Of a stretch of 64,000 nucleotides of DNA, positions 50,935 through 58,316 are shown piece after piece. The notes beneath the pieces are model-generated. The model had not been told where the DNA came from, did not search any database, and was given only the letters and a program-made list of their open reading frames with translations. Position 1 is the first letter of the stretch; each line of letters starts with the position of its first letter. The stretch spans positions 1 through 64,000 of the forward strand of contig JAFVQT010000067.1 of NCBI GenBank assembly GCA_017504655.1. Reading direction: 5' to 3'. Source of the DNA: Clostridia bacterium (GTDB lineage Bacteria; Bacillota; Clostridia; Christensenellales; Borkfalkiaceae). A program made the position numbers and the translations under genes.

Positions 50935-50969
50935 GGCAAGTGTCAAGCAAAAAAGGAGGGGAAAATGCT

Positions 50970-51362
50970 ATGAAAATATCGTCTAAAACGCACTATGGCG
51001 TTCAGGTTCTCTCTTTCCTTGCTGTATCCGAAAAGCCCGTTTCGGCAAAGGAGCTTGAAAAATGCACGGGGGTATCCAGTAAATATCTCGAAAAGGTGCT
51101 TAAAATTTTGTCCGATATAAACGTCGTTTCGGCTACTCGTGGTGCAAACGGTGGCTACTCTCTTTCTCGAAACGCAGAGCAAATTCGCATGGGTGAGGTC
51201 GTAAGGGCTTTAGAAGAGGACAATATGGAAATAATAGACTGTGTAGCAAAATCGGGCTGCTGCTGTCCTTCATCAAAGCTTTGGAAAAAGCTTTTTGACG
51301 GAATAAATGAAATCTTAGACGGAGTAACACTTAAAGAAATCTCCGAAGGAACGATATTATGA
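50970..51362 (+). CDS. Rrf2-family regulator, IscR-like
   Basis: The 130-residue protein has the winged helix 'SAKELEKCTGVSSKYLEKVL' and wing 'VSATRGANGGYSLSR'. The conserved Cys cluster is 'IDCVAKSGCCCPSS' near residue 91, where IscR holds a [2Fe-2S] cluster. It would sense iron-sulfur supply and repress its own operon via 50910-50934. ATG 50970 is chosen because AAAAGGAGGGG lies just upstream; an out-of-frame ATG at 50965 precedes it. Its stop overlaps the cysteine desulfurase start (ATGA). Confidence 0.9.
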   Translation: MKISSKTHYGVQVLSFLAVSEKPVSAKELEKCTGVSSKYLEKVLKILSDINVVSATRGANGGYSLSRNAEQIRMGEVVRALEEDNMEIIDCVAKSGCCCPSSKLWKKLFDGINEILDGVTLKEISEGTIL

Positions 51363-52546
51363 AGCAAATTTATTTAGACCACGCCGCAACGACGGCGCTC
51401 GATAAAAGAGTATTAGAAAAAATGCTCCCTTATTTTTGCGATACGTACGGCAATGCCAACAGTCAGCACGGCTACGGCAGAGAGGCTCAAAAGGCGGTTG
51501 ACGAGGCACGCGATACCATAGCAAAGCTTATTGGTGCTAAACCGAACGAAATATACTTCACCTCGGGCGGAACGGAGAGTGATAACTGGGCGCTCCGCGG
51601 TACTGTAAAGGCGATGGCAGGCAAGGGCAACCACGTTATTATGAGCTGTATCGAGCACGCCGCAATACTTTCTACTGCAAAAGAGCTTGAGAAAGAGGGC
51701 GTAGAGGTTAGCCTTATCGGTGTTGACAGCGAGGGCTTTATTGACCTTGAAGAGCTTAAAAAGGCTATTCTCCCTACTACGGTTTTAATTTCTTGTATGT
51801 ATGCAAACAACGAAATCGGCACGGTAGAGCCTATTGCAGAAATTGTAAAAATTGCCAAAGAGCACGGAATACTCGTGCATACTGATGCCGTTCAGGCAAT
51901 GGGCGCTATTGACATAAACGTAGCAGAGCTTGGCGTAGATATGCTTTCTTTCTCTGCTCACAAGTTTAACGGCCCTAAGGGCGTTGGCGCGCTTTACATT
52001 AAAAATGGAATACCTATGGCAAGGCTCATCTCCGGTGGTCACCAAGAGAGAACTCGCCGTGGTGGAACGACAAACGTTCCGGGCGTAGTTGGTTTTGCCG
52101 AAGCGCTTAAACTCACTAAGCAAACAATGAAAGAAGATACTGCATACGTTGCATCTCTTCGCGATAGATTTATTAAAAGAGTTGAAGAAGAAATCCCCTT
52201 TTCTAAGCTTAACGGCGCAAGAGATATGCAAAAAAGACTTCCGTCAAACGCAGACTTTTCGTTTGAGTTTATTGAGGGAGAATCAATACTTTTCAGCTTA
52301 GATATAGACGGAATTGCCGTTTCTTCGGGCTCGGCTTGTTCATCTGGCTCGCTCGAGCCGTCGCACGTTCTTCTTGCAATCGGTCTTTCAGAGGAGAAGG
52401 CGCACGGAACAATCAGGTTTTCTTTCGGCAAGGAAAACACAATCGAAGAAGTTGACTACGTTGTAGACACTTTAAAAAATACTATTCAAAGACTCAGAGA
52501 AATGTCACCGCTTTTTAATCTTAAAGGAGAAATAAAAAATGTATAA
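51359..52546 (+). CDS. iscS: Cysteine desulfurase (NifS/IscS family)
   Basis: The 395-residue PLP enzyme provides sulfur for Fe-S clusters. 'YLDHAATTALDKRVLE' opens the protein. The PLP Lys is in 'SFSAHKFNGPKGVG' (about 204), and the loop Cys that carries the persulfide is in 'SSGSACSSGSLEPSH' (about 325). 'TSGGTESDNWAL' binds the PLP phosphate. It overlaps the IscU gene by 8 bp. The iscR-iscS-iscU set is the compact Clostridia type, with no IscA or HscAB. Confidence 0.95.
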   Translation: MKQIYLDHAATTALDKRVLEKMLPYFCDTYGNANSQHGYGREAQKAVDEARDTIAKLIGAKPNEIYFTSGGTESDNWALRGTVKAMAGKGNHVIMSCIEHAAILSTAKELEKEGVEVSLIGVDSEGFIDLEELKKAILPTTVLISCMYANNEIGTVEPIAEIVKIAKEHGILVHTDAVQAMGAIDINVAELGVDMLSFSAHKFNGPKGVGALYIKNGIPMARLISGGHQERTRRGGTTNVPGVVGFAEALKLTKQTMKEDTAYVASLRDRFIKRVEEEIPFSKLNGARDMQKRLPSNADFSFEFIEGESILFSLDIDGIAVSSGSACSSGSLEPSHVLLAIGLSEEKAHGTIRFSFGKENTIEEVDYVVDTLKNTIQRLREMSPLFNLKGEIKNV

Positions 52547-52940
52547 CGATAAAGTAATGGAAGCTTTTAGAAACCCAAAAAACGTAGGCGAAATTGAAAA
52601 TTGCGACGGTCTTGGCAAGGTTGGTAACGCATCTTGCGGAGATATTATGCAAATAACCTTAAAGATTGAAAACGACGTTATAGTAGACGCAAAATTCAAG
52701 ACCTTCGGTTGCGCTGCTGCAATTGCTACGTCCTCTACTGCAACCGATATGATTATTGGTATGACTATTGAAGAGGCTTTAAAAATTACTAACAAAAAGG
52801 TAGTTGAAGAGTTAGAAGGTTTGCCACCACAGAAAATTCACTGCTCGGTTCTTGCTGAAGAGGCAATAAAGGCTGCTATTGAGGACTATCAAAACAGAAA
52901 GAAGGGAATTGTAGTAGAAAAGGAAGAAAAATACGTTTAA
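52539..52940 (+). CDS. iscU: Iron-sulfur scaffold protein IscU/NifU-like
   Basis: The 133-residue scaffold has the three ligand cysteines: 'GNASCGDIMQ' (near 33), 'KTFGCAAAIATSS' (near 58) and 'KIHCSVLAEEAI' (near 107), with the Asp of 'CGD' that tunes cluster release. 'GLPPQKIHCS' holds the usual 'LPPxK' site, as found in IscU. It builds clusters with sulfur from IscS. It is the last gene of the isc operon. Confidence 0.95.
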   Translation: MYNDKVMEAFRNPKNVGEIENCDGLGKVGNASCGDIMQITLKIENDVIVDAKFKTFGCAAAIATSSTATDMIIGMTIEEALKITNKKVVEELEGLPPQKIHCSVLAEEAIKAAIEDYQNRKKGIVVEKEEKYV

Positions 52941-53178
52941 AAGCCTGCTATAGGAAGCGAATTTTGGCGCATGAAAACGCCTTTTTAATGTGTAAAACAG
53001 ATTACACGTTGCGATTTTTCGACTTATAGGCAGACTTTTATTAAAAAAGTGGGCTGATGCCCACCTATAGTAAATTAAATAATAATAGCGCGGAATTATC
53101 CTTTAGATAGTTTTGTTTTTGTCTATCCGCGCTAAGATTTTTAAAAGGGATGCAACTTGAGTTGCATCCCTTTTTTTA
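52941..53178. other. Intergenic region with hairpins and a degenerate 15-bp motif
   Basis: No gene is seen. GGCG/CGCC with TTTTT at about 52966-52986 may end the isc operon. A degenerate copy of the dispersed motif lies at 53015-53029. GTGGGC/GCCCAC (about 53049-53064) and TAGCGCGGA/TCCGCGCTA (about 53086-53134) are further stems. Confidence 0.55.
53143..53177. terminator. Bidirectional intrinsic terminator
   Basis: GGGATGCAACT and AGTTGCATCCC with flanking A- and T-runs; it ends the minus-strand small lipoprotein gene. Confidence 0.85.
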
Positions 53179-53430
53179 TCATTTGTGCTCGGACAACGTT
53201 TGTTGCTTGTACTTACATTTTGTGCATTTGCCGTTTTCATAGGTGTGTAGCTCGTAACTGCCTTTTTCCTTGCAGTCTGCAAACTTACATTCATGCCAAT
53301 GAAATCCCGCGTTTGATTCCCATCTCGCTCTGAATTTATGGCTGTCATGTTCACCGCCAAAAAGCGCGCATGAGGTCATAGATAAGCACGTTATAACGCA
53401 TAACAAAACTGCTAAAATTCTCTTTCTCAT
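53179..53430 (-). CDS. Small Cys/His-rich lipoprotein
   Basis: The 83-residue protein has lipobox MTSC (Cys21) and a mature part of only 62 residues with four Cys and several His ('FHWHECKFADC', 'NGKCTKCKY'), which could bind a metal such as zinc. No named family is recognised; it resembles small gut-Firmicutes lipoproteins with a 'WHEC...C..C' module. Its ATG overlaps the stop of the Mrr-like gene (53427-53430), so the two are co-translated. Confidence 0.72.
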   Translation of the reverse strand: MRKRILAVLLCVITCLSMTSCALFGGEHDSHKFRARWESNAGFHWHECKFADCKEKGSYELHTYENGKCTKCKYKQQTLSEHK

Positions 53431-53924
53431 AATTTTCTCCTATATTTTTTCTTTGCTTTTTTAATCATTTTTAAAAGGTCGTTTCTGTCAAGAAGCTCAA
53501 CCTTATTTGCCTTTGCAAGCTCAATTGCAGATCTTGTAAAAAATCTGTTGGTAAGCACGCAAACTCTGTCTAATTTATAAAACCTTTTGCCTGCAACGGC
53601 TTCTTGAACCGCAGAATTGCCTACGGTGCCGGAATATCTTTTAAGCTGAACGCCAATTTTTTTAAAATGCTTTTTTATAATAAGGTCGATGCCCTGATCT
53701 CCGCTTTTCTTAGTTTGTTCCACGTTGTAGCCAAGTAGCTCGTAAACCGCTTTAATAAACGACTCAAAATCGTGCCCCTTCATTCTGTCAACACGGAGCA
53801 ACGACCATTTATATTCGCTGATAAGATAGGCTATGCCAAGGGCAAAAGCGACTGCGATACATATTATTATAAGCCAAAAATGCCCGCTCTCTATTAAGTT
53901 GTTTTTGGCGAAAATATTAAACAT
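53427..53924 (-). CDS. Membrane-anchored Mrr-type restriction-endonuclease-fold protein
   Basis: The 165-residue protein has one N-terminal helix (about 14-34, 'FWLIIICIAVAFALGIAYL') followed by an Mrr_cat-type domain: 'GHDFESFIKAVYELLGYNV', 'SGDQGIDLII' with the catalytic Asp, and 'IGVQLKRYSG' with the Q-x-K of the PD-(D/E)xK superfamily. Members may cut modified DNA or act in DNA repair or uptake; the role of a membrane-bound form is unknown. A dispersed 15-bp motif (53933-53947) lies immediately upstream and provides part of the AAAGG site. Confidence 0.82.
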   Translation of the reverse strand: MFNIFAKNNLIESGHFWLIIICIAVAFALGIAYLISEYKWSLLRVDRMKGHDFESFIKAVYELLGYNVEQTKKSGDQGIDLIIKKHFKKIGVQLKRYSGTVGNSAVQEAVAGKRFYKLDRVCVLTNRFFTRSAIELAKANKVELLDRNDLLKMIKKAKKKYRRKL

Positions 53925-54008
53925 AAGCCTTTGTATAAGTCGATTATCATAGTTTTACGTGAAATGCAGAGAAATTAACAGTTGAGATAAGGCTTAATAT
54001 GCCAAATA

Positions 54009-54917
54009 TTAAAAGCCGTTAGATTTTTCTATTTTTTCTAAAATCTCGCATATTCTGTCAAGGTCGTCGCGAGTGTAATAGTCAACGTAAATTCTGCCCT
54101 TGTTGTCGTTGCCGATTGCCGTAACCTTTGTGCCCAGACATCTTTGCATACGGTCTACCATATCCCTGAGCTCCTTAGATAAATTCGGCTTGATTTTTTG
54201 TTGCTTTATCTCAGGCGGGCTGTTGTATTTTTTTACAAGCCTCTCCACCTCTCTTACACTCAGATCCTCAGCAATAATCTTGTCGGCAAACGCCCTTTGC
54301 TTATGCTTTGGAATAGAAATAATAGTTCTTGCGTGACCTGCTGAGAGCTTTCCGTCTGCAACCAAAACCGAAACCTCGGGAGCTAAGCTCAAAAGCCTTA
54401 ATGTGTTTGCAACCGAAGAACGGCTTTTGCCAAGTCTTTCGGCAAGCTCCTCTTGTGTAAGAGAGAACTCGTCCATAAGCTGACGCATAGCCTCGGCAGT
54501 TTCGATAGGGTTAAGGTCCTCTCTCTGCAAATTTTCGATTAGTGATACCTCTTTGATTTGCTTTTCGGAAAAATGCTTTACTATTGCGGGAATAGCCTTA
54601 AGCCCTGCCATTTTGGTAGCTCTGAAACGCCTTTCACCTGCAATAATCATATACTTGTTTGCGGTTTTACAAACGACGATTGGCTGAATAACTCCGTGAA
54701 TTTTTATAGACTCTGCAAGCTCCGAAAGTGCAGAATTATCAAAAAACTTTCTCGGTTGATGGGGGTTGCCGTAAACGTCCTCAACGTTTAAAACGGTGAT
54801 GCTTTCACCGTCTGCAAAGCCTTCGCTTTTTATGGCCTCTTTTAAATATTCGTTATCTTCTTTAAGCTCGCTTTCGGTTATAAGCCCGTGCTCGTCAAAG
54901 GTAAGCTGTTTAGCCAT
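54009..54917 (-). CDS. parB: Chromosome-partitioning protein ParB
   Basis: The 302-residue protein has the ParB/Noc CTPase fold: 'NPHQPRKFFDNSALSELAESI' (core 'NPHQPRKFF'), 'IIAGERRFRATKMAG' (box II) and 'ENLQREDLNPIETAEAM'. A helix-turn-helix 'LTQEELAERLGKSRSSVAN' reads parS, and a C-terminal dimerisation part follows ('RIYVDYYTRDDLDRICEIL'). It loads on parS, slides and recruits SMC. parA is not next to it, which is unusual. Candidate parS sites are at 30732-30747 and 57965-57980. Confidence 0.94.
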   Translation of the reverse strand: MAKQLTFDEHGLITESELKEDNEYLKEAIKSEGFADGESITVLNVEDVYGNPHQPRKFFDNSALSELAESIKIHGVIQPIVVCKTANKYMIIAGERRFRATKMAGLKAIPAIVKHFSEKQIKEVSLIENLQREDLNPIETAEAMRQLMDEFSLTQEELAERLGKSRSSVANTLRLLSLAPEVSVLVADGKLSAGHARTIISIPKHKQRAFADKIIAEDLSVREVERLVKKYNSPPEIKQQKIKPNLSKELRDMVDRMQRCLGTKVTAIGNDNKGRIYVDYYTRDDLDRICEILEKIEKSNGF

Positions 54918-55083
54918 TTAATATCACCTATAAGATTTAAAAAATATATTTTTTATAGCCCTTTCTATAAGAACGGCGCAAAGTAAAACTAAACGGAAAA
55001 TAAAAAACTAATAAGCCTTAAGCTATATACTTTTCTCATAAAAACCGTATAGCCGACGGGTTTTCCGTCGGCCTATAGGTTGA

Positions 55084-57273
55084 TTATTGATTATTTTCGT
55101 CGTTTTTCGGGCTTTCCTCCAAGGTTGATTCCTCAGCCTTGCTTTCGGAAACATCACTTGAAGCAGTAGCGTCTTCAGTTGCTTCCAGGCCTTGAGCAGG
55201 TATGCTTTCCTGCTCGGCATTGGCAACGGGCTTTTCTTCCGCAGGGGCGGTAGATTTAGCCTCTTCATTTGCCTTTACCTCAGCCTTTTTAAACGGATTG
55301 GAATCCCTTTCGGACTGTCTTTTATCCATAAACTCTATAATGGTAGCAACGTCCTTACCTTCCATAATGAGGTCGACCTCTTCTTGATAAATGGTTTCTC
55401 TTTCAATCAAAAGCCTTGCCATTGTATCGAGAAGATTCTTATTGGCGGATAAAAGCTCTCTTGCCTTTTTATGCGCGTTTCTTATAATTGCCTGAATTTC
55501 CTCGTCGATAATAGTTGCTGTTGCCTCGCTATAGCCTGCCTTCGTCTGCATATCTCTGCCGAGGAAGATTTGGTCGCCGTCACCGTAGTTTACAGGTCCA
55601 AGCTTTTCGCTCATACCCCATTCGGTAACCATTTTTCTTGCTCTGTCTGTTACGACGCTGATGTCGTTAGACGCGCCCGAGGATATATCCTTAATGATAA
55701 GCTCTTCGGCAACTCTACCGCCAAGAGTCATTACTATATCGTCTAAAAGCTTGTTTTTCTCGATATGGTTATCGTCGTTATCGGGTCTTGTCATGGTGTA
55801 GCCTGCAGCCATACCTCTTGGAATAATCGAAACCTCGTGTACGGGGTCGCAGTTAGGAAGAAGTCTTGCAAGTATTGCGTGACCTGCCTCGTGATAAGCG
55901 GTAATTCTCTTATCCGTTTCGGTAACAAGCCTTGACTTCTTTTGAGGACCGATAATAACCTTGTTTATAGCCTCGTAGAGGTCTACGTTTGTTATAGCCT
56001 TTTCATTTTTTCTTGCAGCGAGAATTGCAGCCTCGTTCATAAGGTTTGCAATGTCCGCACCCGAAAAGCCTGCAGTCATTCTTGCAAGTGTTTTAAAGTT
56101 GACGTCTTGAGCAAGCGGTTTGTTTCTTGAATGAACCTTAAGTATAGCCTCTCTGCCTCTTACGTCCGGCATATTGACGTAGATTTGACGGTCAAATCTG
56201 CCCGGTCGCATAAGCGCGGGGTCTAATATATCGGCTCTGTTTGTCGCAGCGATGATGATAATACCCTCGTTAGCCTCAAAGCCGTCCATCTGAACGAGAA
56301 GCTGGTTAAGAGTTTGTTCTCTTTCGTCGTTTCCACCGCCGATACCCGAGCCTCTGTGTCTGCCGACTGCGTCGATTTCGTCGATAAAGACTATACAAGG
56401 CATACTCTTTTTAGCCATATTGAAAAGATCTCTTACTCTGCTTGCGCCAACGCCGACGAACATTTCAACGAAGTCCGAACCGCTTATAGAGAAGAACGGA
56501 ACGTTTGCCTCGCCCGCAACTGCCTTTGCAAAGAGAGTTTTACCTGTTCCCGGAGGACCTACAAGGAGCACGCCCTTAGGAATTTTTGCACCGAGTTGAG
56601 AGAATTTTCTTGGGCTTTTAAGGAATTCAACAACCTCTTGAAGCTCTTCCTTTTCCTCTTCTGCGCCTGCAACGTCAGAAAATCTTACCTTGATATTTTG
56701 GTTTACTCTTGCCTTGGTCTTACCAAAATCCATCGCACCCTTTCCACCGCCGTTTACCTGGCGTGTTAAGAAGAAAAACGCAACTACGCCTAAAGCAAGT
56801 AAGAGTAAAGGCATAAGCATGCTTGAGAAGAACGAGCCTGCATTTGGGTCGGTACAGTCAACAACCGTGCCGTTTTTCTTTAAAAGCTCTAATTCTTCCT
56901 CGTATAAAGACGTTGGGTAAAGATGAGCCTCGTAAATTTGAACGAGCTTTTTTGTGCCTGTAATCTTATTTATCTCGTATTTATAGCCCTTTAAAGTGTA
57001 TACGTCGATAACAATAGCTTCAATTTCTTGATTTTTATCATTTTTAACGATTACACTTTTATCTATAACTGCAACGTTTTCCTTTATTTCGACAACGTTG
57101 CCGTCCTTGTCCTTAATTTCCTTGTCCTCGTAAGTAATACCTGCTTGGTTAAAAAATTCTTCTGTTCTAACCTTATTAACCGTAAAGTTAGAAGAAAGCA
57201 TTATAAATAAAAATGCCAATGCAGCGACCACCAAAAGTATTACAATTATGGTGGATTTGGATGATTTTTTCAT
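55084..57273 (-). CDS. ftsH: ATP-dependent zinc metalloprotease FtsH
   Basis: The 729-residue hexameric membrane protease has two membrane helices ('[19 protein letters not shown]' near 10-28 and '[19 protein letters not shown]' near 150-170), an AAA+ domain with Walker A 'GPPGTGKT' and Walker B '[12 protein letters not shown]', the second region of homology '[20 protein letters not shown]', and the zinc site '[10 protein letters not shown]'. After the protease domain there is an unusual acidic, Ala/Glu/Ser-rich tail of about 80 residues. AGGAGG precedes the ATG. Its likely promoter is at 57659-57687, so the mRNA would carry a leader of about 380 nt made of structured repeats. Confidence 0.96.
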   Translation of the reverse strand: MKKSSKSTIIVILLVVAALAFLFIMLSSNFTVNKVRTEEFFNQAGITYEDKEIKDKDGNVVEIKENVAVIDKSVIVKNDKNQEIEAIVIDVYTLKGYKYEINKITGTKKLVQIYEAHLYPTSLYEEELELLKKNGTVVDCTDPNAGSFFSSMLMPLLLLALGVVAFFFLTRQVNGGGKGAMDFGKTKARVNQNIKVRFSDVAGAEEEKEELQEVVEFLKSPRKFSQLGAKIPKGVLLVGPPGTGKTLFAKAVAGEANVPFFSISGSDFVEMFVGVGASRVRDLFNMAKKSMPCIVFIDEIDAVGRHRGSGIGGGNDEREQTLNQLLVQMDGFEANEGIIIIAATNRADILDPALMRPGRFDRQIYVNMPDVRGREAILKVHSRNKPLAQDVNFKTLARMTAGFSGADIANLMNEAAILAARKNEKAITNVDLYEAINKVIIGPQKKSRLVTETDKRITAYHEAGHAILARLLPNCDPVHEVSIIPRGMAAGYTMTRPDNDDNHIEKNKLLDDIVMTLGGRVAEELIIKDISSGASNDISVVTDRARKMVTEWGMSEKLGPVNYGDGDQIFLGRDMQTKAGYSEATATIIDEEIQAIIRNAHKKARELLSANKNLLDTMARLLIERETIYQEEVDLIMEGKDVATIIEFMDKRQSERDSNPFKKAEVKANEEAKSTAPAEEKPVANAEQESIPAQGLEATEDATASSDVSESKAEESTLEESPKNDENNQ

Positions 57274-57284
57274 TATACCTCCTG

Positions 57285-57411
57285 TTTAAAGGCTTATATA
57301 CTTCGCACACCTGCGTTTACTGTTTCGCCCTCAAAACCCTGGTGACCGACAAGGTCTACCAAGTCTTTTCGGGCTCACGAGCCTTGGTGTGCTCGCATCT
57401 AACCCTTTAAA
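57285..57411 (+). repeat. Structured intergenic repeat E1 (TTTAAAGG...CCTTTAAA ends)
   Basis: The element starts TTTAAAGGCTTATATACTTCG and ends CTCGCATCTAACCCTTTAAA; the two ends are imperfect inverted repeats of about 18 bp. Inside are hairpins CGCA/TGCG and TGGTGACC/GGTCTACCA. It is the same family as 61632-61758. On the ftsH strand it abuts the ribosome binding site. Confidence 0.75.
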
Positions 57412-57641
57412 CTCATTTTTTCTAAAGTGTTTGTTTTATTTCCGTTGCAATACAGCGTTTACTGTATCGCTCGCTATTAAACGTACTGTTTTAGGCTGGG
57501 TGGAGCGTCACGCTCCCTCGCATCTAACTCTTTAAACTTATTTTTTCTAAAGTGTTTGTTTTATTTCCGTTGCAATACAGCATTTACTGTATCGCCCGCT
57601 ATTAAACGTACTGTTTTAGGCTGGGTGGAGCGTCACGCTCC
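57392..57641 (+). repeat. Two tandem 125-bp repeats upstream of ftsH
   Basis: Copies 57392-57516 and 57517-57641 differ at about four positions. Each begins CTCGCATCTAAC, holds the hairpin ATACAG/CTGTAT and ends with the stem GGAGCGT-C-ACGCTCC. The first overlaps the right end of E1. Confidence 0.9.
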
Positions 57642-57658
57642 CTCGCACGCGTACTGTT

Positions 57659-57687
57659 ATTGTAACATAAAGATTATTAAAAGACAA
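57659..57687 (-). promoter_or_regulatory. Probable ftsH promoter
   Basis: Minus strand TTGTCT (57687-57682), 17 bp, TACAAT (57664-57659). It lies beyond the repeats, which would therefore be transcribed as the ftsH leader. Confidence 0.5.
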
Positions 57688-58198
57688 ATAAAATTTTTAA
57701 TTATCTGCTTTTTTACACAGTTTTCACTTAAATAAAGCATGCAAAATTCAAAAATGTAAAAATTTAACCCTTAGTTTTACTATTTATACTTTCAAAAATA
57801 TGCCCTCTTTAAAAATTTTATTCAGTTTATTAAAAATTATCCTTAATTTCAACCGCATTCACAAAAATTTTACCTTACTCAGTAATCACAGCAAAAAATT
57901 ACATGTCAATTGCCTTATAGCATCGTTTTTAAGTCTGCACCTTGCTATGAAATGCCCGAAATCAAGTTTCACGTGGAACCTTGATAAATATAACAGCAAG
58001 CGCTAATTTCAGGGAAAAAACAAAACTGTTGTTTGTTTAGTATTTTTGTGGTTTGTTTAGGTTTTGCACAAATTCTAAAATAGCCAATATTTCTTAAAAA
58101 CGCTTGATTTATAAGCGATTTTCAATATTTTAGCGAAAAACCGAGAAAAAAGCCCTTAAAAAAATTTCTAAATAAAACAACAAAAAACAAAAAATCTA
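57688..58198. other. AT-rich intergenic region with parS
   Basis: No gene is apparent. Apart from the parS candidate at 57965-57980 I see only A/T-rich sequence. Confidence 0.6.
57965..57980. promoter_or_regulatory. parS: Candidate parS site
   Basis: AGTTTCACGTGGAACC carries the exact 14-bp core GTTTCACGTGGAAC of the ParB site; only the two outer bases differ from TGTTTCACGTGGAACA. It is embedded in a longer near-palindrome beginning ATCAAG and ending CTTGAT. It is 3 kb from parB. Confidence 0.78.
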
Positions 58199-58227
58199 TT
58201 GACAAAGGTAAAATTATTATATATAAT
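58199..58227 (+). promoter_or_regulatory. Promoter of the glycyl-radical dehydratase operon
   Basis: TTGACA (58199-58204), 17 bp, TATAAT (58222-58227), about 90 bp before the start. The leader includes a stem CTTGC/GCAAG (about 58251-58301) just ahead of the AAGAGG site. Confidence 0.85.
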
Positions 58228-58316
58228 GTTAATAGCATAATGGAAAATTATCTTGCGAGGGTATCGCCTCTGTTAAATTTTTACGAGGGCGGGCGAGCAA
58301 GAAAGAGGAAATATTT

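Noticed and set aside
57392-57641. Possible CRISPR array from the tandem repeats
   Set aside because: There are only two 125-bp copies that are identical almost throughout; no spacer structure exists.
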